Assembly (NCBI GenBank): GCA_934572465.1
Contig: CAKTLG010000002.1
Location: forward strand, 1-64,000
Length of the DNA: 64,000 nt
Direction of reading: 5' to 3'
From: an uncultured Oscillospiraceae bacterium
Lineage (GTDB): Bacteria; Bacillota; Clostridia; Oscillospirales; Oscillospiraceae
Under the pieces are notes generated by a model. It was not told where the DNA came from and did no database searches. It saw only the letters and a program-made list of their open reading frames with translations. The translations under genes were made by a program, and so were the position numbers. Positions 51,701-59,040 of this stretch are shown in pieces. Position 1 is the first letter of the stretch, and every line of letters begins with the position of its first letter.

Positions 51701-52870
51701 ATAGTAGGCATTGCCGATTCTGGCGACGCCGGTGGGCTCGGTGGTGTCGGGCTTCACCGTGCCGGTCTCGGGGTCATAGGTGTAACCGTCAGCGACGTAA
51801 GCCGTCACATCGCTACCAGTAAACGTACCGCCGGAAATGGAAAGGGTATCCTCGTCTACTGCACTGACAGTACCAGTGTAGTTACCGTCCTTGATCTCAA
51901 CACTAATGCCGTAGTAAGCGGTCTTTTCAACGGTCACATTCCCGACACTGCCGTTTTTGATGATAACGTTGGTGGAGTTATTCCAACTTGGCTGCTTAGC
52001 CGTGAAGTTCTCGCATGTAACGCTTTCTAGTTCCGTCGTACCATTTTGTACCGTAATGTTGCCGGAACAACTCAGGCTGCCGGTGAACTTGTTGGTAAGG
52101 AGGTTCAAAATAATGTCGCCGTTTTCCTTCGTGCAATCCTCCGTAACATCAGTGATGATATTCACGGTAGACTGGTTGCTATTAATCGCCTCTTGAAGAG
52201 TCTTGTAATATACCCTACTGCTAAGATCAGTGCGAGCGACATAGCCTTGTTCAATCGCGTACACATCATCTGCAGCAACCTTGTAACTTCCATTGCTTTG
52301 CAGCGTGGCAATATAGCCAGCGCGAAGCCATGTGGTATCGGGTTCACCATTAAAATAACCACCAATGATCTCAATCACACCAGCCTCGCCATTGGTGATA
52401 TTGCTGAGCGTGTACGTAGCACCACTGGTGATATTCAGCGTGCCGTTATTCTGCACGATAAAGCCAGTTGCACCGTCGCATCCCAGCTTCAACGTACCGT
52501 TGTTCGTAATAATGGCATCACCGCCGCCGATATCAGGATGAGCAAAATACTGCTTGTACTGGTCGATCGTCAAGTTGCCATTATTTGTAACAATACCATG
52601 AAGTTGATGACCATACAGGCTCAAATTCACGGTTTTCCCCGCAGGAATCGTAAATTCTTCTGTAACATCTTTCTCCAGATAGATGTTGCCCGGTCCTTCG
52701 TTGATTGCCTCTTGCACAGTCGTCCAGTGCGTTGAGCCGGAAAACGCCGCATACTCTTCCGCACTTTCTTCCCCGCTCCCGTCATCCACCGCATACGCCG
52801 CGGGGACCATGCTCAGGAACATGGCCAGCGTCAGCAGCAGTGACAAGAGCTTGCTTGTTATGTGCTTCAT
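42797..52870 (-). CDS. Giant modular beta-helix surface protein (3,357 aa)
   Basis: A 3,357-residue exported protein. Signal peptide about 1-27 (AYA cleavage). It is built of about 12 modules, each opened by a segment of the kind Y-x-TLEAAI-xx-A, GDTVTLL-x-D (near residues 50, 225, 393, 682, 987, 1235, 1500, 1848, 2298, 2637, 2940 and 3140). Each is followed by right-handed beta-helix-like strands with short ISGGT- and GNGT-type repeats as in pectate-lyase-fold and pertactin-type proteins. There is no LPxTG or SLH domain, so anchoring is unclear. The ATG at 52870 overlaps the cpsB stop as ATGA. Confidence 0.92.
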   Translation of the reverse strand: MKHITSKLLSLLLTLAMFLSMVPAAYAVDDGSGEESAEEYAAFSGSTHWTTVQEAINEGPGNIYLEKDVTEEFTIPAGKTVNLSLYGHQLHGIVTNNGNLTIDQYKQYFAHPDIGGGDAIITNNGTLKLGCDGATGFIVQNNGTLNITSGATYTLSNITNGEAGVIEIIGGYFNGEPDTTWLRAGYIATLQSNGSYKVAADDVYAIEQGYVARTDLSSRVYYKTLQEAINSNQSTVNIITDVTEDCTKENGDIILNLLTNKFTGSLSCSGNITVQNGTTELESVTCENFTAKQPSWNNSTNVIIKNGSVGNVTVEKTAYYGISVEIKDGNYTGTVSAVDEDTLSISGGTFTGSDVTAYVADGYTYDPETGTVKPDTTEPTGVARIGNAYYETLEAAIKATKTGDTVTLLQNVDLGTSSIKFYNSGVENLTFDLGGHKITSAVENNGTVIASRTGLVIKNGTIENTSTGTKKATSAIYVTGGGTTTLENVTLVSNKSGLYVCQLSNAVSVTVDIGGQTATNAVYGVLIDAPTGTPSKIPSVTLNISGGTINGTSDGVKVNSPGGGKTGTVKTNITGGTVSSVNIISLSSTYPATLEISGGTVEGTLTCNGPSEITVKDGIFNGEVKMLGTNGTITISGGTFSTDVSAYVAEGYTYNATTGKVTPSTTEPAGVAEVGGTGYATLAEAIRAANTGDTVTLLDDITLTSAQSISKQLTLDLNGKTLSSTALWTIKLSNSATDLTVVDSSEEQSGKITNAYSGTSSADPIVIYFSSNGSGAKFTLKSGTLEACSTKNGFGPLVIGSKTKAPARTVNIEGGYISVPANSRNCAISVGAQMTLNISGGTIIGGLHGVDAYSGSTVNITGGTISARYIDTGLIKEAYGMRINGTADVTINGGEIQGIKMDDDGYNLDAPNVTLVSGNITGSFYSIANGTIVFTVDPTATITFINDSVSEFLPSTVELVKNEDATYGVTKATAYVAKIADKGQYETLEAAFAAAVDGDTITLLSNCSGNGIVVEESAFPSGLTVDFAGYTYTVSGRLVGSNNSETNGFQLKKGNKITFTNGTITSADTCTGKMSGNRVWTGAAAILLQNYCDLTLDGMTVTGGNATCYTMSNNNGKTFIKDSTIIAGKNTNNVSGPFAFDVCGFANYSGADVTVTGNSRIEGDIEISSDKAGNRDLKFTLESGMVTGSLVASSGAEKVTVTKSSDVTLAAPDGYEWDDNGTLVCTYAAAFNGIGYETLEAAIAAAKVDTTKARTVTLLNDCSGNGIMIEKDAFPNGLTVDFAGHTYTMNGTPVGSTGTETQAMHIEEGNKIILMSSAQNKGTFRADESIGSELMMLVQNYADLTVKNMNLDGSEVSLSGETFTLSSNNGTVVIDDSVLTPTAGNRTQVYAIGICGFASYAGTDVTITGNSQVNGKVRLIYDEAAVGTPQLGLKLESGSVKELIVNSSAKQFTVTKSAAFTVEKGTPTGYEWKDNGDGNLTLTPIAAVAKVNHHKGEFSSLEDALAAAADGDTIMLLDDISVSKQIVIDKKLTIMLSGKTLTSTYKMGSSGDSRYAIVTNAPVKIYGGNGTIKATQARAINAHENLTIYNYATVISEVTGGNACIGFAGANKTYTIMRSTIEGAYAVCNFADNATIVIENSTLVGTGNVLYHNGTYHGLDLTVTGTTINGDNAVECGVYIAGSTQTFKDGGLQKAYFKNCTISGTNGVEVKYTDLTLENCKVSTTVKEPSYTQNNNGPTGKGFAVVSTDNVMEANVTPKPVGTIKIIGSTGKYTGLVGLGALNSVKETYNDFSDDTIAVSGGTFSSEVMPEYCADGYVPKDNGDGTYGVEAYTPIEVWTGYTGTKVASYDTIAAAVENLGENKWIVVAKDYTLTDNFTIPEGVYLDVANGATLTVNDGVTLTVAADAKRLGVRTGATLVNNGTILVCGSNTTNGFAMLYGTFSGNALTVPEDCFLDNNGKNFFATAESDAVYEITFSDGSVKKTADSANIKGGNVTQIKLLGDVTKGGWTLDNSSVGPEVTLDLNGHTLSYDGANPYYATLNVYTKVTIKNGTVKYTGSKRGAIDLVGQGDLTIESDVVVDGGDAYGIFTSGTSKLTVNGTVKANGNYAIAGNGSETAGNIDSTDVTINDGAVVSAPKGLAIYHPQLGTVTVNGGEISGHTGIEMCAGKLVVNDGSITSTGDNWDTAGSQNAILDGAAISIINRNYPGGVPTAEINGGTIKATGNGAQTVKAYDYTNNAVAEWTAAGTYVNITGGTFSSIPTNMDALCAEGYIPMENTDGTYGVRKATYVAEYNGTKYESLQAAIDAASQRNGGQTEVTLLTDVTITETVVFAKMYSAGSVLLNLGGYTLTGKNCRALQINKGNLYLENGTVTSTGIVNSSSVIRIGSNEDAYSGISPMLYMRNSAKVLAPDSYGVTIFGSKTVSEKLTVAGNASIEATGPSPAISGNGDKAFHVDGKGTQITITGNAVVSATNNYAIYHPDNGTLNIQGNATISGKGGIQMCSGTLKIIGSPKIETLGKADHETGAAGPIYDIAAISAANRSYPGGAPVVTIKDTPTITTVDGENGEVIHAFSWDNTTKTESEWAEAGDCINVSGGTYNKTFNEAYLAEGCTLAAKDGMYTVEQTPVAEYNGTQYTSLAQAILDANKSGGTVKLLDNVTVTSSLGIGGTATVTLNLNKYTLTLDGAQIYTQGSANVTINNGTIKRIDEPTSGSASNFAIQVMSGSTLLLGGTQAIQKVVLESQYGIYNVGGLLNVRYANITTDGWSIAVNDSASKTGSVVIGSIGTANITSQNGNCIGTAVNSKPNVTISKGTLTSNGTAWDAGVIYWASEGTLTITGGTFKASSAEGSTAAAVYQKNGTVKISGTTATLLGNNALVVQAGDGSTGTMVTELSGGKYSTEPDKALVVEGKEVHEKDGLFVVEGEYVVEATLADGTIKSFDSWDKLASVWNETGATIKLLKDTSTAELVAPNGKLTIDFNGKTLTVTKASSSNANLEAAIVVQKGGELTLKDSVGNGGLTTTNVYGVEVITGSKLTIESGNYKCFTSAVQVDNGTAYIKGGTFQTEDTNKRYLLNCIDDAYQAGTAVMEVTGGTFYGFDPSAKPEGEGTTYVKVGYVVKKNESVYTVEKSTAEAQIVGTQTFGTLTDMLAQSANGQTVALVNDATVNNWYFAVAPGKTIDLNGNKLTVTGKLYSFGKVIDSTEGEGLLSVTDMAGSQLPKDNGYLPIKDGDGYRLYKYEFAAYGTKASDDKNSVMFAVQLEFTNLEAWDKIKADKNSVQLTYLAEWNGNKSIFSFKHSTLAGIAGKATAEKPTAYFTMTISGFNSLNLDGAEFKMTPQLECAFFTHSVDTQTYTIGG

Positions 52871-53652
52871 AATTTCCCTCCTGTTTCATTTTTGGGATCA
52901 TGATCTATATGATCCGGAACACGCGATAACGTTTCCGGTTGACAAGGGAAAAATGCGTCGCTCCGCGCGGCAAGGGAATCCGCTTTTCCGTTCCCGAGCC
53001 TGCGGCGCACGACCTCCATCGCCGCGCCGAGGTTCGGCGGGCGGGTATCGGCGCCGTGCGCGTCGGAGGCGAGCAGCTGGGCGCTCCCCCCCCGCAGGAG
53101 GCGGAGCACGGGGCCGCGCCGCAGCGCGTGGAGCAGCGGCGCCGCGCTGACCTGCACGGGCACGCCGAGCGCGAGCACGGCCTCGATATGCTGGGATCGC
53201 TGGTGGTCAAGGTATCGCTCGATATGGGCGATGACGGGGGTGAGCCCCGTGCGCCCGGGCAGCTCATAGAGCTGGCGGATCATCTGGTCTGTCCACGGCT
53301 CGAACGGCAGCTCGAGCAGGAAGTGCTTCCCTTCGCCAAGGCACAGGCGCGGCAGCTCGTCCCACTCGGCAAGGTTCGGCCTCCACGCGATCTCCGCGCC
53401 GAGGGCGAGCTGCGGCAGCGCGCGGCGCTCGTCCTCCGGCAGCGCCGTGATGGCGGCGGCAAGGGTGCGCGCGGCCTTCGTGCGGCGGCGGAGAAAGTGC
53501 GGGATATCCTCGCGGTCGCGGTAGAAGTGCGGCGTGAGGATCACGGCGCCGACGCCCTGCTCGGCCTCCATGCGGAGCATGGCGAGCGAGGTGTCCACGT
53601 CACGTGCGCCGTCGTCCATGCCGGGGAGAATGTGGGTGTGCAGATCGGTCAC
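52867..53652 (-). CDS. CpsB/YwqE-type protein-tyrosine phosphatase
   Basis: A 261-residue PHP-fold, Mn-dependent phosphatase that removes phosphate from the CpsD kinase and so controls capsule production. Metal motifs are DLHTHILPGMDDG at the N-terminus, ILTPHFY, GAEIAW, PVIAHIERY and LLASDAHG. Its start overlaps the cpsD stop and its stop overlaps the giant gene start, both as ATGA. This arrangement fuses capsule control and the surface protein into one translation chain. Confidence 0.93.
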   Translation of the reverse strand: MTDLHTHILPGMDDGARDVDTSLAMLRMEAEQGVGAVILTPHFYRDREDIPHFLRRRTKAARTLAAAITALPEDERRALPQLALGAEIAWRPNLAEWDELPRLCLGEGKHFLLELPFEPWTDQMIRQLYELPGRTGLTPVIAHIERYLDHQRSQHIEAVLALGVPVQVSAAPLLHALRRGPVLRLLRGGSAQLLASDAHGADTRPPNLGAAMEVVRRRLGNGKADSLAARSDAFFPCQPETLSRVPDHIDHDPKNETGGKL

Positions 53653-54473
53653 GGCCTTGCGCTCCCTCCCTGCGCGTCCGCGCCTGACTGGTAGCCGTAG
53701 CCGTATCCGTAACCATAGCCACGGCCATAATAGCCGTAGCGGCCATAGCGGTAATACCTATTATAATGATACCGGCCGTATTTCCCGCCGGCGGCGGCAA
53801 CGTCGTCGAGCACGAAGCCGAGGATCTTGGCCTGTGCGTAGCCGAGCTGCCCGACCGCGTGTGCGACCGGCCCGCGCTCGGACTGTCCCGCCCGCACGAC
53901 GAACAGCACGCCGTCGCACTTGGGCGCGAGCACTACCGCATCAGTGACCATGTTGACCGGCGGGGTATCGAGCAGGATGTAGTCGTATTTTTCGCGCAGC
54001 TGCGCGAGCAGCGCGCTCATACGCGCCGAGCCGAGCAGCTCCGAGGGGTTCGGCGGGATGTCGCCGGAGAGGATGATGTCGAGCAGCGGCGTGCCGCTCG
54101 GCAGCGTCGCCTCGCCGAGCAGCGCGGGATCGAGCAGAAGATTGCTCAGCCCCACGCGCGCGCTTTTTTGCAGCAGGCGCGCGAGCTTCGGGCGGCGAAG
54201 GTCGCAATCGATCAGCAGCACGCGGTTCTCCGCCTCGGCGAACGAGGTGGCAAGGTTCAGCGCGGTGATGCTCTTGCCCTCGCTTTGCAGCGAGGAGGTC
54301 ACGACCACGGTCTTGCAGCCGTCCGTCCCCGCGAGGGCGAACATCGTGTTCGTGCGCAGGGTCTTGTACGCCTCGCGGATGAAGAAGTTGCTCTCGGGCG
54401 AGAGGATGCTCTGCCGTTCCTCGGCGAGCTGTGCGGCGCTCAGCGCGCCGGTCTTTTTTTTGCCGTGCAGCAT
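53649..54473 (-). CDS. CpsD/EpsB-type tyrosine kinase (BY-kinase)
   Basis: A 274-residue bacterial tyrosine kinase. Walker A' is in SSLQSEGKSITALNLA, Walker A in LLIDCDLRRPKL, and Walker B in ILLDTPPVN. The C-terminal 40 residues are dense in Tyr and Gly (about 20 Tyr), the site of autophosphorylation. It acts with the membrane activator CpsC encoded just upstream, and CpsB removes the phosphates. It begins at the final base of the CpsC gene. Confidence 0.94.
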   Translation of the reverse strand: MLHGKKKTGALSAAQLAEERQSILSPESNFFIREAYKTLRTNTMFALAGTDGCKTVVVTSSLQSEGKSITALNLATSFAEAENRVLLIDCDLRRPKLARLLQKSARVGLSNLLLDPALLGEATLPSGTPLLDIILSGDIPPNPSELLGSARMSALLAQLREKYDYILLDTPPVNMVTDAVVLAPKCDGVLFVVRAGQSERGPVAHAVGQLGYAQAKILGFVLDDVAAAGGKYGRYHYNRYYRYGRYGYYGRGYGYGYGYGYQSGADAQGGSARP

Positions 54474-55237
54474 CAGCCGTTCCCTCCCTTCTGCGCGTTC
54501 GCCGACGCGTAGGGCGCGGCGTAGGCGCGCTTTTTCCCGTTCGCGGTCTGCGTAAAGCTCGGGATCTGTCCGAGCACGGGCAGATCAAAGAGCGCGGTGA
54601 GGTCTTCCTCCTCCTTGATGCGCACATCGAGCAGGCTGCGCAGCGTCACATAGAGCACCGCGAGCGCCGCGCCCACGACCGCGCCGAGCATCGCGCTGCG
54701 GCTGTAGCTCGGCGAGCAGCGGCTCGTCGGCACCTTGGCATAGTCGATGATCTTGGCGGAGCTGCCTTCGACGATGCTCTCGATCTCGACGGGCGCGACA
54801 TTGGCAACGGCATTGGCAAGGTGCGCGGCGGCCTCGGGATCGGGGTGGGTGATGTAGACGTTGAACATCTCCGTTTCGCCGACCTGACGGGTGCTCAGCA
54901 GGCCGCGCATGGTGTCGGGCGTGTAGTAGACGCCCGCCTCCTCGGCCACCTTGGTCAGCACCGCGTCGCTGCGGATGATGTTGGAATAGGTGTTGACGAG
55001 CTGCTGCGAGGCCTGCAGGTTGCCGCCGGAAATGTAGTCGATGCGTTCGCCGCTGCGGATGTTATTGACGTAGATGGTGACGCTCGCCTGATAGAGCGGC
55101 GTGACCATTTTCATCGTATACAGCAGCGATGCGCCGCCGACGAGCAGCGCGCACAGCACGATCAGCCACCACTTATGCAGATACGACAGCAGCAGCTTGC
55201 GCAGGTCGATCTCGATGATCTCCGGATTTTCATTCAT
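54473..55237 (-). CDS. CpsC/Wzz-type chain-length and kinase-activator protein
   Basis: A 254-residue membrane protein. Two hydrophobic segments (about residues 21-41 and 181-203) flank a mostly extracellular domain with coiled-coil features, the layout of YveK/CapA. It sets polymer chain length and activates the CpsD kinase. The ATG at 55237 gives MNENPEIIEIDLRKLL, the usual start of the family. A GTG 15 bases further up is possible, and the ribosome site fits either. It is the first gene of the locus, behind a sigma-A promoter. Confidence 0.9.
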   Translation of the reverse strand: MNENPEIIEIDLRKLLLSYLHKWWLIVLCALLVGGASLLYTMKMVTPLYQASVTIYVNNIRSGERIDYISGGNLQASQQLVNTYSNIIRSDAVLTKVAEEAGVYYTPDTMRGLLSTRQVGETEMFNVYITHPDPEAAAHLANAVANVAPVEIESIVEGSSAKIIDYAKVPTSRCSPSYSRSAMLGAVVGAALAVLYVTLRSLLDVRIKEEEDLTALFDLPVLGQIPSFTQTANGKKRAYAAPYASANAQKGGNG

Positions 55238-55252
55238 TGCTTCTTTAATCAC

Positions 55253-55389
55253 GTTCGCTCACTTTCCCGCGCTCTAAGCGGCTTTGGGGCATCCCCTCGC
55301 CGGGCGTGGTGATTTTTACACATTGCGCCCTGAATTTTTGCTCATTTCCGAAAAATGGACAGAAGGGCACAATTTTCGAATTATGAATT
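55253..55389 (-). other. Leader between the cps promoter and cpsC
   Basis: About 140 transcribed bases separate the promoter from the first gene. No clear riboswitch or terminator is seen. Confidence 0.4.
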
Positions 55390-55418
55390 ACTATATACCA
55401 TTTCGCCGGAAAAAGCAA
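55390..55418 (-). promoter_or_regulatory. Promoter of the exopolysaccharide locus
   Basis: TTGCTT (55413-55418) and TATAGT (55390-55395) with a 17-base spacer on the minus strand. It is the only clear promoter upstream of cpsC and probably drives the following ten or more genes. Confidence 0.7.
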
Positions 55419-55747
55419 GCCGTATCCGGAAAAAACGCTGTATTTGCAATGTTCCCCGCGTCCTGTGAACGGTATCTTGACGCGTTGCTTTTCTCTGCGC
55501 CTGTCCCTCCGTTCCCTCATCCCGCGGGGCGAGGCGCAGCAGGCCTGAAAAACCGCCGCGCGTCATAAAAAATCGACCGTCTGCGCCGAAAATGATGGTT
55601 TTACGCATTCGCGGCCTCTCCGCCGCATTATGCTGCAAGGATATGATACCGCCTTTCGGTCGGCGCGGCGCATTTTTGACGCGAAATGTATGATTTTGCG
55701 TTCCGAAATGCAGCGCGCGGCAGAGCGCGAAGTCCGGCAAAGCGCGG

Positions 55748-55783
55748 AAAAAGCTGTGAAGCATGAATGCTTCACAGCTTTTC
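55748..55783 (-). terminator. Terminator after the first MATE gene
   Basis: AAAAGCTGTGAAGCAT pairs with ATGCTTCACAGCTTTT around a 2-base loop, followed by T on either strand. It lies 22 bases after the stop of the MATE gene on the minus strand. The gap 55,430-55,740 before the promoter holds no supported gene. Confidence 0.85.
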
Positions 55784-55804
55784 GATCCTGCGGTCTTTCT
55801 AACG

Positions 55805-57190
55805 TCACTCGCCCTCATGCCTTTGCAGTGCGGCAAAGCGGCGCGTCGGCCTGTAATAGAGCACCGCGCACAGCATCAGCAGCGCCGTCGTTACCAGACT
55901 GATGGGAAACGCCAGCATGATGGTCCGGAACGTCGGGTCCTTGGGGAACACCCAGTAGATCCAGCTCAGTCGGATGCCGCACACGCCGAGCATCGTCAGT
56001 ATCGCGGGCGGCAGCGAGATGCTGAAGCCGCGCAGATAGCCGGAGAGCACCTCGTAGAAAAGGCTCGCAAAGTGCGCCAGCATGACGGTCATCAGCCGGA
56101 TATAGCCGACCTCCACCACCTGCGGATCGTCGTTGAAGACGGACAGCAGCGGCTTGCCGAAAAAGAGCACCGTTGAAATGGCGATGCCGAGCACCACGAC
56201 GCCCTCGGCAAGACAGAGCAGCATCGTGCGCTTGCAGCGGTGCAGCTCGCCCGCGCCGAAGTTCTGCCCGACGAACGTGGTGCAGGCCTGGCTGAACGCG
56301 TTGAGAATGTCGTAGGTGATGATCTCGATGTTGTACGCCGCGCTCGACGCCGCCATCACCACCGTGCCGAGGCTGTTGATGGCCGACTGGATAACGATGT
56401 TGGCAACGGCGAACACCGCGCTCTGCACGCCAGCCGGCAGGCCGATCTGCAGAATGCGCTTGAGGCTGCGCCCGTCGACGCGCAGCTCCTTCGGCTCCAC
56501 ATGGACGACCAGCGCCGTTCTGCGCAGCCGCCGGTAGAGCAGCAGCGCGCTGACGGCGTTGGAGATCACCGTGGCGATCGCCACGCCGTCCACCGTCATC
56601 TTCAGGGCAATGACGAAAAAGATATTCAGTATCACATTCAGCACGCCGGAGACCAACAGCGCGAGCAGCGGCACTCTCGTCTCGCCGACGCTGCGGAAAA
56701 TGGCGGCCTCGAAGTTATAGAGCAGAATGACCGGCAGCCCCGCAAAGTAGATGCGCAGATACATCAGCGCCAGCGGCATCACGTCCTCCGGCACGCGCAG
56801 CAGTCCCAGCAGCGGCTCGGCGACCAGCTCGCCGAACACGGCGACAGCCGCGCCGCCCACGACCGACACAACGATCGACGTGTGCACCGTTTTCCGCACG
56901 AAGGACTCGTCCCCCTCGCCGATGGCGTGAGCGATGATGACATTCGCGCCCAGCGCGATGCCGATGAACAGGTTGACGATCAGGCTGATGATCGGACTGT
57001 TCGCTCCCACGGCCGCGACCGCCGCCGTGCTGAGCTCCCCCGTAAAGTTACCGACAATGACGATGTCGGCCGCGTTGAACAGCTGCCCGAGGATCGCCGT
57101 GGCCGCCACCGGCAGCGCAAACAGCGGGATCCTGCTCCAGATCGGCCCATGCAGCATATCGAGCCGCGGGGCCTTTGTCTGTGCGCCCAT
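55805..57190 (-). CDS. MATE family efflux transporter
   Basis: A 461-residue polytopic protein with about 12 membrane segments in two halves, as usual for MATE. It likely exports drugs or metabolites using Na+ or H+. The first half shows SRIPLFALPVAATAILGQLFNAADIVIVG. It has no fusion partner. Its promoter at 57230-57257 is overlapped by a 10-bp inverted repeat, so regulation is likely. Substrate is unknown. A second MATE gene lies at 62,456. Confidence 0.92.
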   Translation of the reverse strand: MGAQTKAPRLDMLHGPIWSRIPLFALPVAATAILGQLFNAADIVIVGNFTGELSTAAVAAVGANSPIISLIVNLFIGIALGANVIIAHAIGEGDESFVRKTVHTSIVVSVVGGAAVAVFGELVAEPLLGLLRVPEDVMPLALMYLRIYFAGLPVILLYNFEAAIFRSVGETRVPLLALLVSGVLNVILNIFFVIALKMTVDGVAIATVISNAVSALLLYRRLRRTALVVHVEPKELRVDGRSLKRILQIGLPAGVQSAVFAVANIVIQSAINSLGTVVMAASSAAYNIEIITYDILNAFSQACTTFVGQNFGAGELHRCKRTMLLCLAEGVVVLGIAISTVLFFGKPLLSVFNDDPQVVEVGYIRLMTVMLAHFASLFYEVLSGYLRGFSISLPPAILTMLGVCGIRLSWIYWVFPKDPTFRTIMLAFPISLVTTALLMLCAVLYYRPTRRFAALQRHEGE

Positions 57191-57229
57191 ACTCCCCCTC
57201 CGTTCCTCTCATTCAAAATGGCGGTGCAA

Positions 57230-57257
57230 AGTATATCACGCCCCGCGGAAAATGCAA
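57230..57257 (-). promoter_or_regulatory. Promoter of the first MATE gene
   Basis: TTGCAT (57252-57257) and TATACT (57230-57235) with a 16-base spacer on the minus strand. Confidence 0.7.
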
Positions 57258-57267
57258 GGCGTGATAT
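57233..57267. repeat. Inverted repeat covering the MATE promoter
   Basis: ATATCACGCC and GGCGTGATAT, 10-base arms separated by 15 bases. It covers both promoter boxes. It could be an operator, or the terminator of the spermidine-synthase-like gene, though it has no T run. Confidence 0.5.
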
Positions 57268-57275
57268 GCACAAAT

Positions 57276-58874
57276 TTATCGCAGCATTTCCATGATCTCC
57301 CGGATGGTAAAGCGGCTTTTGTAGTAGTTCAGCTCGTCGGCGATCAGCTCATCGAGCACGCGCATCCCCAGCACCTCGACCGGTGCCTTGTCGTCGGTAA
57401 GAATGCACTCACCGCCCTCATACTCCGTAAGCGCCTCAGCGACGGTGTCCATCATGGCGGCATAGTTTCCGTCCGGCAGCGCCGCGCGGCTCGCGGCAAA
57501 GCGCTCCGGCAGACCGTCGGCATTCGTGCAGAATACCTCGGTATTCGTATTGCCGCGCACGTCGGCAAGATAGGTGTGGGCGAAGACGCTCGCCATCGTG
57601 TCGCAGAGGTACTCGTTGATCGAACCGTTCTCGCGCGAGGTCATGTTCAGATTCACGACCATCACGCCCTCCGGCTTGAGATGCCGCGCGACCTCCGTAA
57701 AAAACTCCCTGCTCGAAAGCTGGAACGGGATGGTGATGTCCTGATAGGCGTCCACCATGATAACGTCGAACAGCTCGTCGGACGCGGCAAGGTAGGCGCG
57801 CCCGTCCTCGACGGCGACCGTCACGCTCTCGGGCAGGCCGAAGTATTCCGTCGCGATCGCGGCGATCTTTTTGTCGATCTCCGCGCCCTGCACGCTCGCA
57901 CCGGGGAAATAGCGCGTGCAGTAGCTCGCGTATGTCCCCGACCCCATGCCGAGGATCATGACGCTGCGGCTCTCGTTTTCCGTGCCGTCCATGCCCGCCA
58001 TGCAGGGCGCGGCGAGCGCATAATCATAGTACATGCCGGTCAGCTCGCCTTCCTTGTTCTGCACCGACTGCACGCCAAAGAGCACGTTCGTCGACAGGAT
58101 CGTCCGCCGCTCGTCCTCCTTGACCTGCAAATAGTTGTAGATCGACTCGTCCTCCAGCGTCAGATCGCTCTCCCAGAAGGCAAAGCTGTAGGATGGCAGC
58201 GCGAAGCACAGCGCGGCGATGAGCAGCACCGAGACGATGCCCGGCACGCTCTTTTTCTTCTCAAAGATGAAATACGCAATGCCGATGGCCGCAAGCACAC
58301 CGGAGAAAATGAGGAACGTCGCCGCCGTGCCGACGGCGGGGATGGTCACGAATGTCGGCACGAAGGTGCCGATGATGCTGCCGATGGTGTTGAGCGCGCC
58401 CAGCCGGCCCACGGTCTTTCCCGTGTCGTCGAGGTTAGCGACCGTAAAGCGCGTGAGCGACGGCGTGACCGTGCCGAGCAGGACACAGGGGAAGGCGAAA
58501 ATGACGAGACAGGCGACCAGCGCCGCCCAGACGAGCAGATCCTTCGTGATGAACATCGCCATGAGGAGCGAGATGCCCGCGATGAGATATCGTCCCGCAA
58601 ACGGGATGAGCGCGATCCAGACCGCCGCGATGATGAGCCTGCGGTAGAGCTTATCGGGCGTCGCGCTCTTATCGGCGAGCTTGCCGCCCCAGACGTTGCC
58701 GACGGCCATGGCGATCATGATGACGCCGATGATGACCGTCCACACGATCTGCGACGAGCTGAAGTACGGCGCCATGAGACGGCTCGCGCCAAGCTCGACG
58801 GCCATAACGGACATACCGGCAAAAAACTCCGTCAGATACAAAAACCATTTTCGATGCGTCAATCCCCGCTGCAT
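57276..58874 (-). CDS. Membrane-fused spermidine-synthase-like protein
   Basis: A 532-residue fusion. The N-terminal half has about seven membrane segments (about residues 10-225), a common layout in spermidine-synthase-like proteins. The C-terminal half is a spermidine synthase-like methyltransferase-fold domain (ILGMGSGTYASYCTRYF at the cofactor site, then GAEIDKKIAAIA and VEDGRAYL with VDAYQDIT). Polyamine synthesis itself is not proven for this fused family. The start at 58874 has AAGGAG. The frame upstream is not used. Confidence 0.88.
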   Translation of the reverse strand: MQRGLTHRKWFLYLTEFFAGMSVMAVELGASRLMAPYFSSSQIVWTVIIGVIMIAMAVGNVWGGKLADKSATPDKLYRRLIIAAVWIALIPFAGRYLIAGISLLMAMFITKDLLVWAALVACLVIFAFPCVLLGTVTPSLTRFTVANLDDTGKTVGRLGALNTIGSIIGTFVPTFVTIPAVGTAATFLIFSGVLAAIGIAYFIFEKKKSVPGIVSVLLIAALCFALPSYSFAFWESDLTLEDESIYNYLQVKEDERRTILSTNVLFGVQSVQNKEGELTGMYYDYALAAPCMAGMDGTENESRSVMILGMGSGTYASYCTRYFPGASVQGAEIDKKIAAIATEYFGLPESVTVAVEDGRAYLAASDELFDVIMVDAYQDITIPFQLSSREFFTEVARHLKPEGVMVVNLNMTSRENGSINEYLCDTMASVFAHTYLADVRGNTNTEVFCTNADGLPERFAASRAALPDGNYAAMMDTVAEALTEYEGGECILTDDKAPVEVLGMRVLDELIADELNYYKSRFTIREIMEMLR

Positions 58875-59040
58875 GGTAAGGCTCCTTTGCGTTTGGAATC
58901 CCCGCCGCCGCGTCCCGCGGACACGCGCGCCGGTACTGCTCCAAGGTATCATACACAGGCGCAAAAAGCAAGGCCGTTGTGCGCCCGCGCGCTGTCCCCG
59001 TTTTCGATGAATACACCGTCCATGACGGTAGTCTTACCGC

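Noticed and set aside
42797..52870. Repetitive DNA that could be read as a CRISPR array or tandem repeats
   Set aside because: The repeats are protein-level, of uneven length and in frame. There are no equal spacers and no Cas genes nearby.
55563..55902. Overlapping 80-90 residue reading frames on both strands
   Set aside because: They have no ribosome site, and they include the terminator hairpin and run into the MATE gene. I treat the stretch as intergenic.
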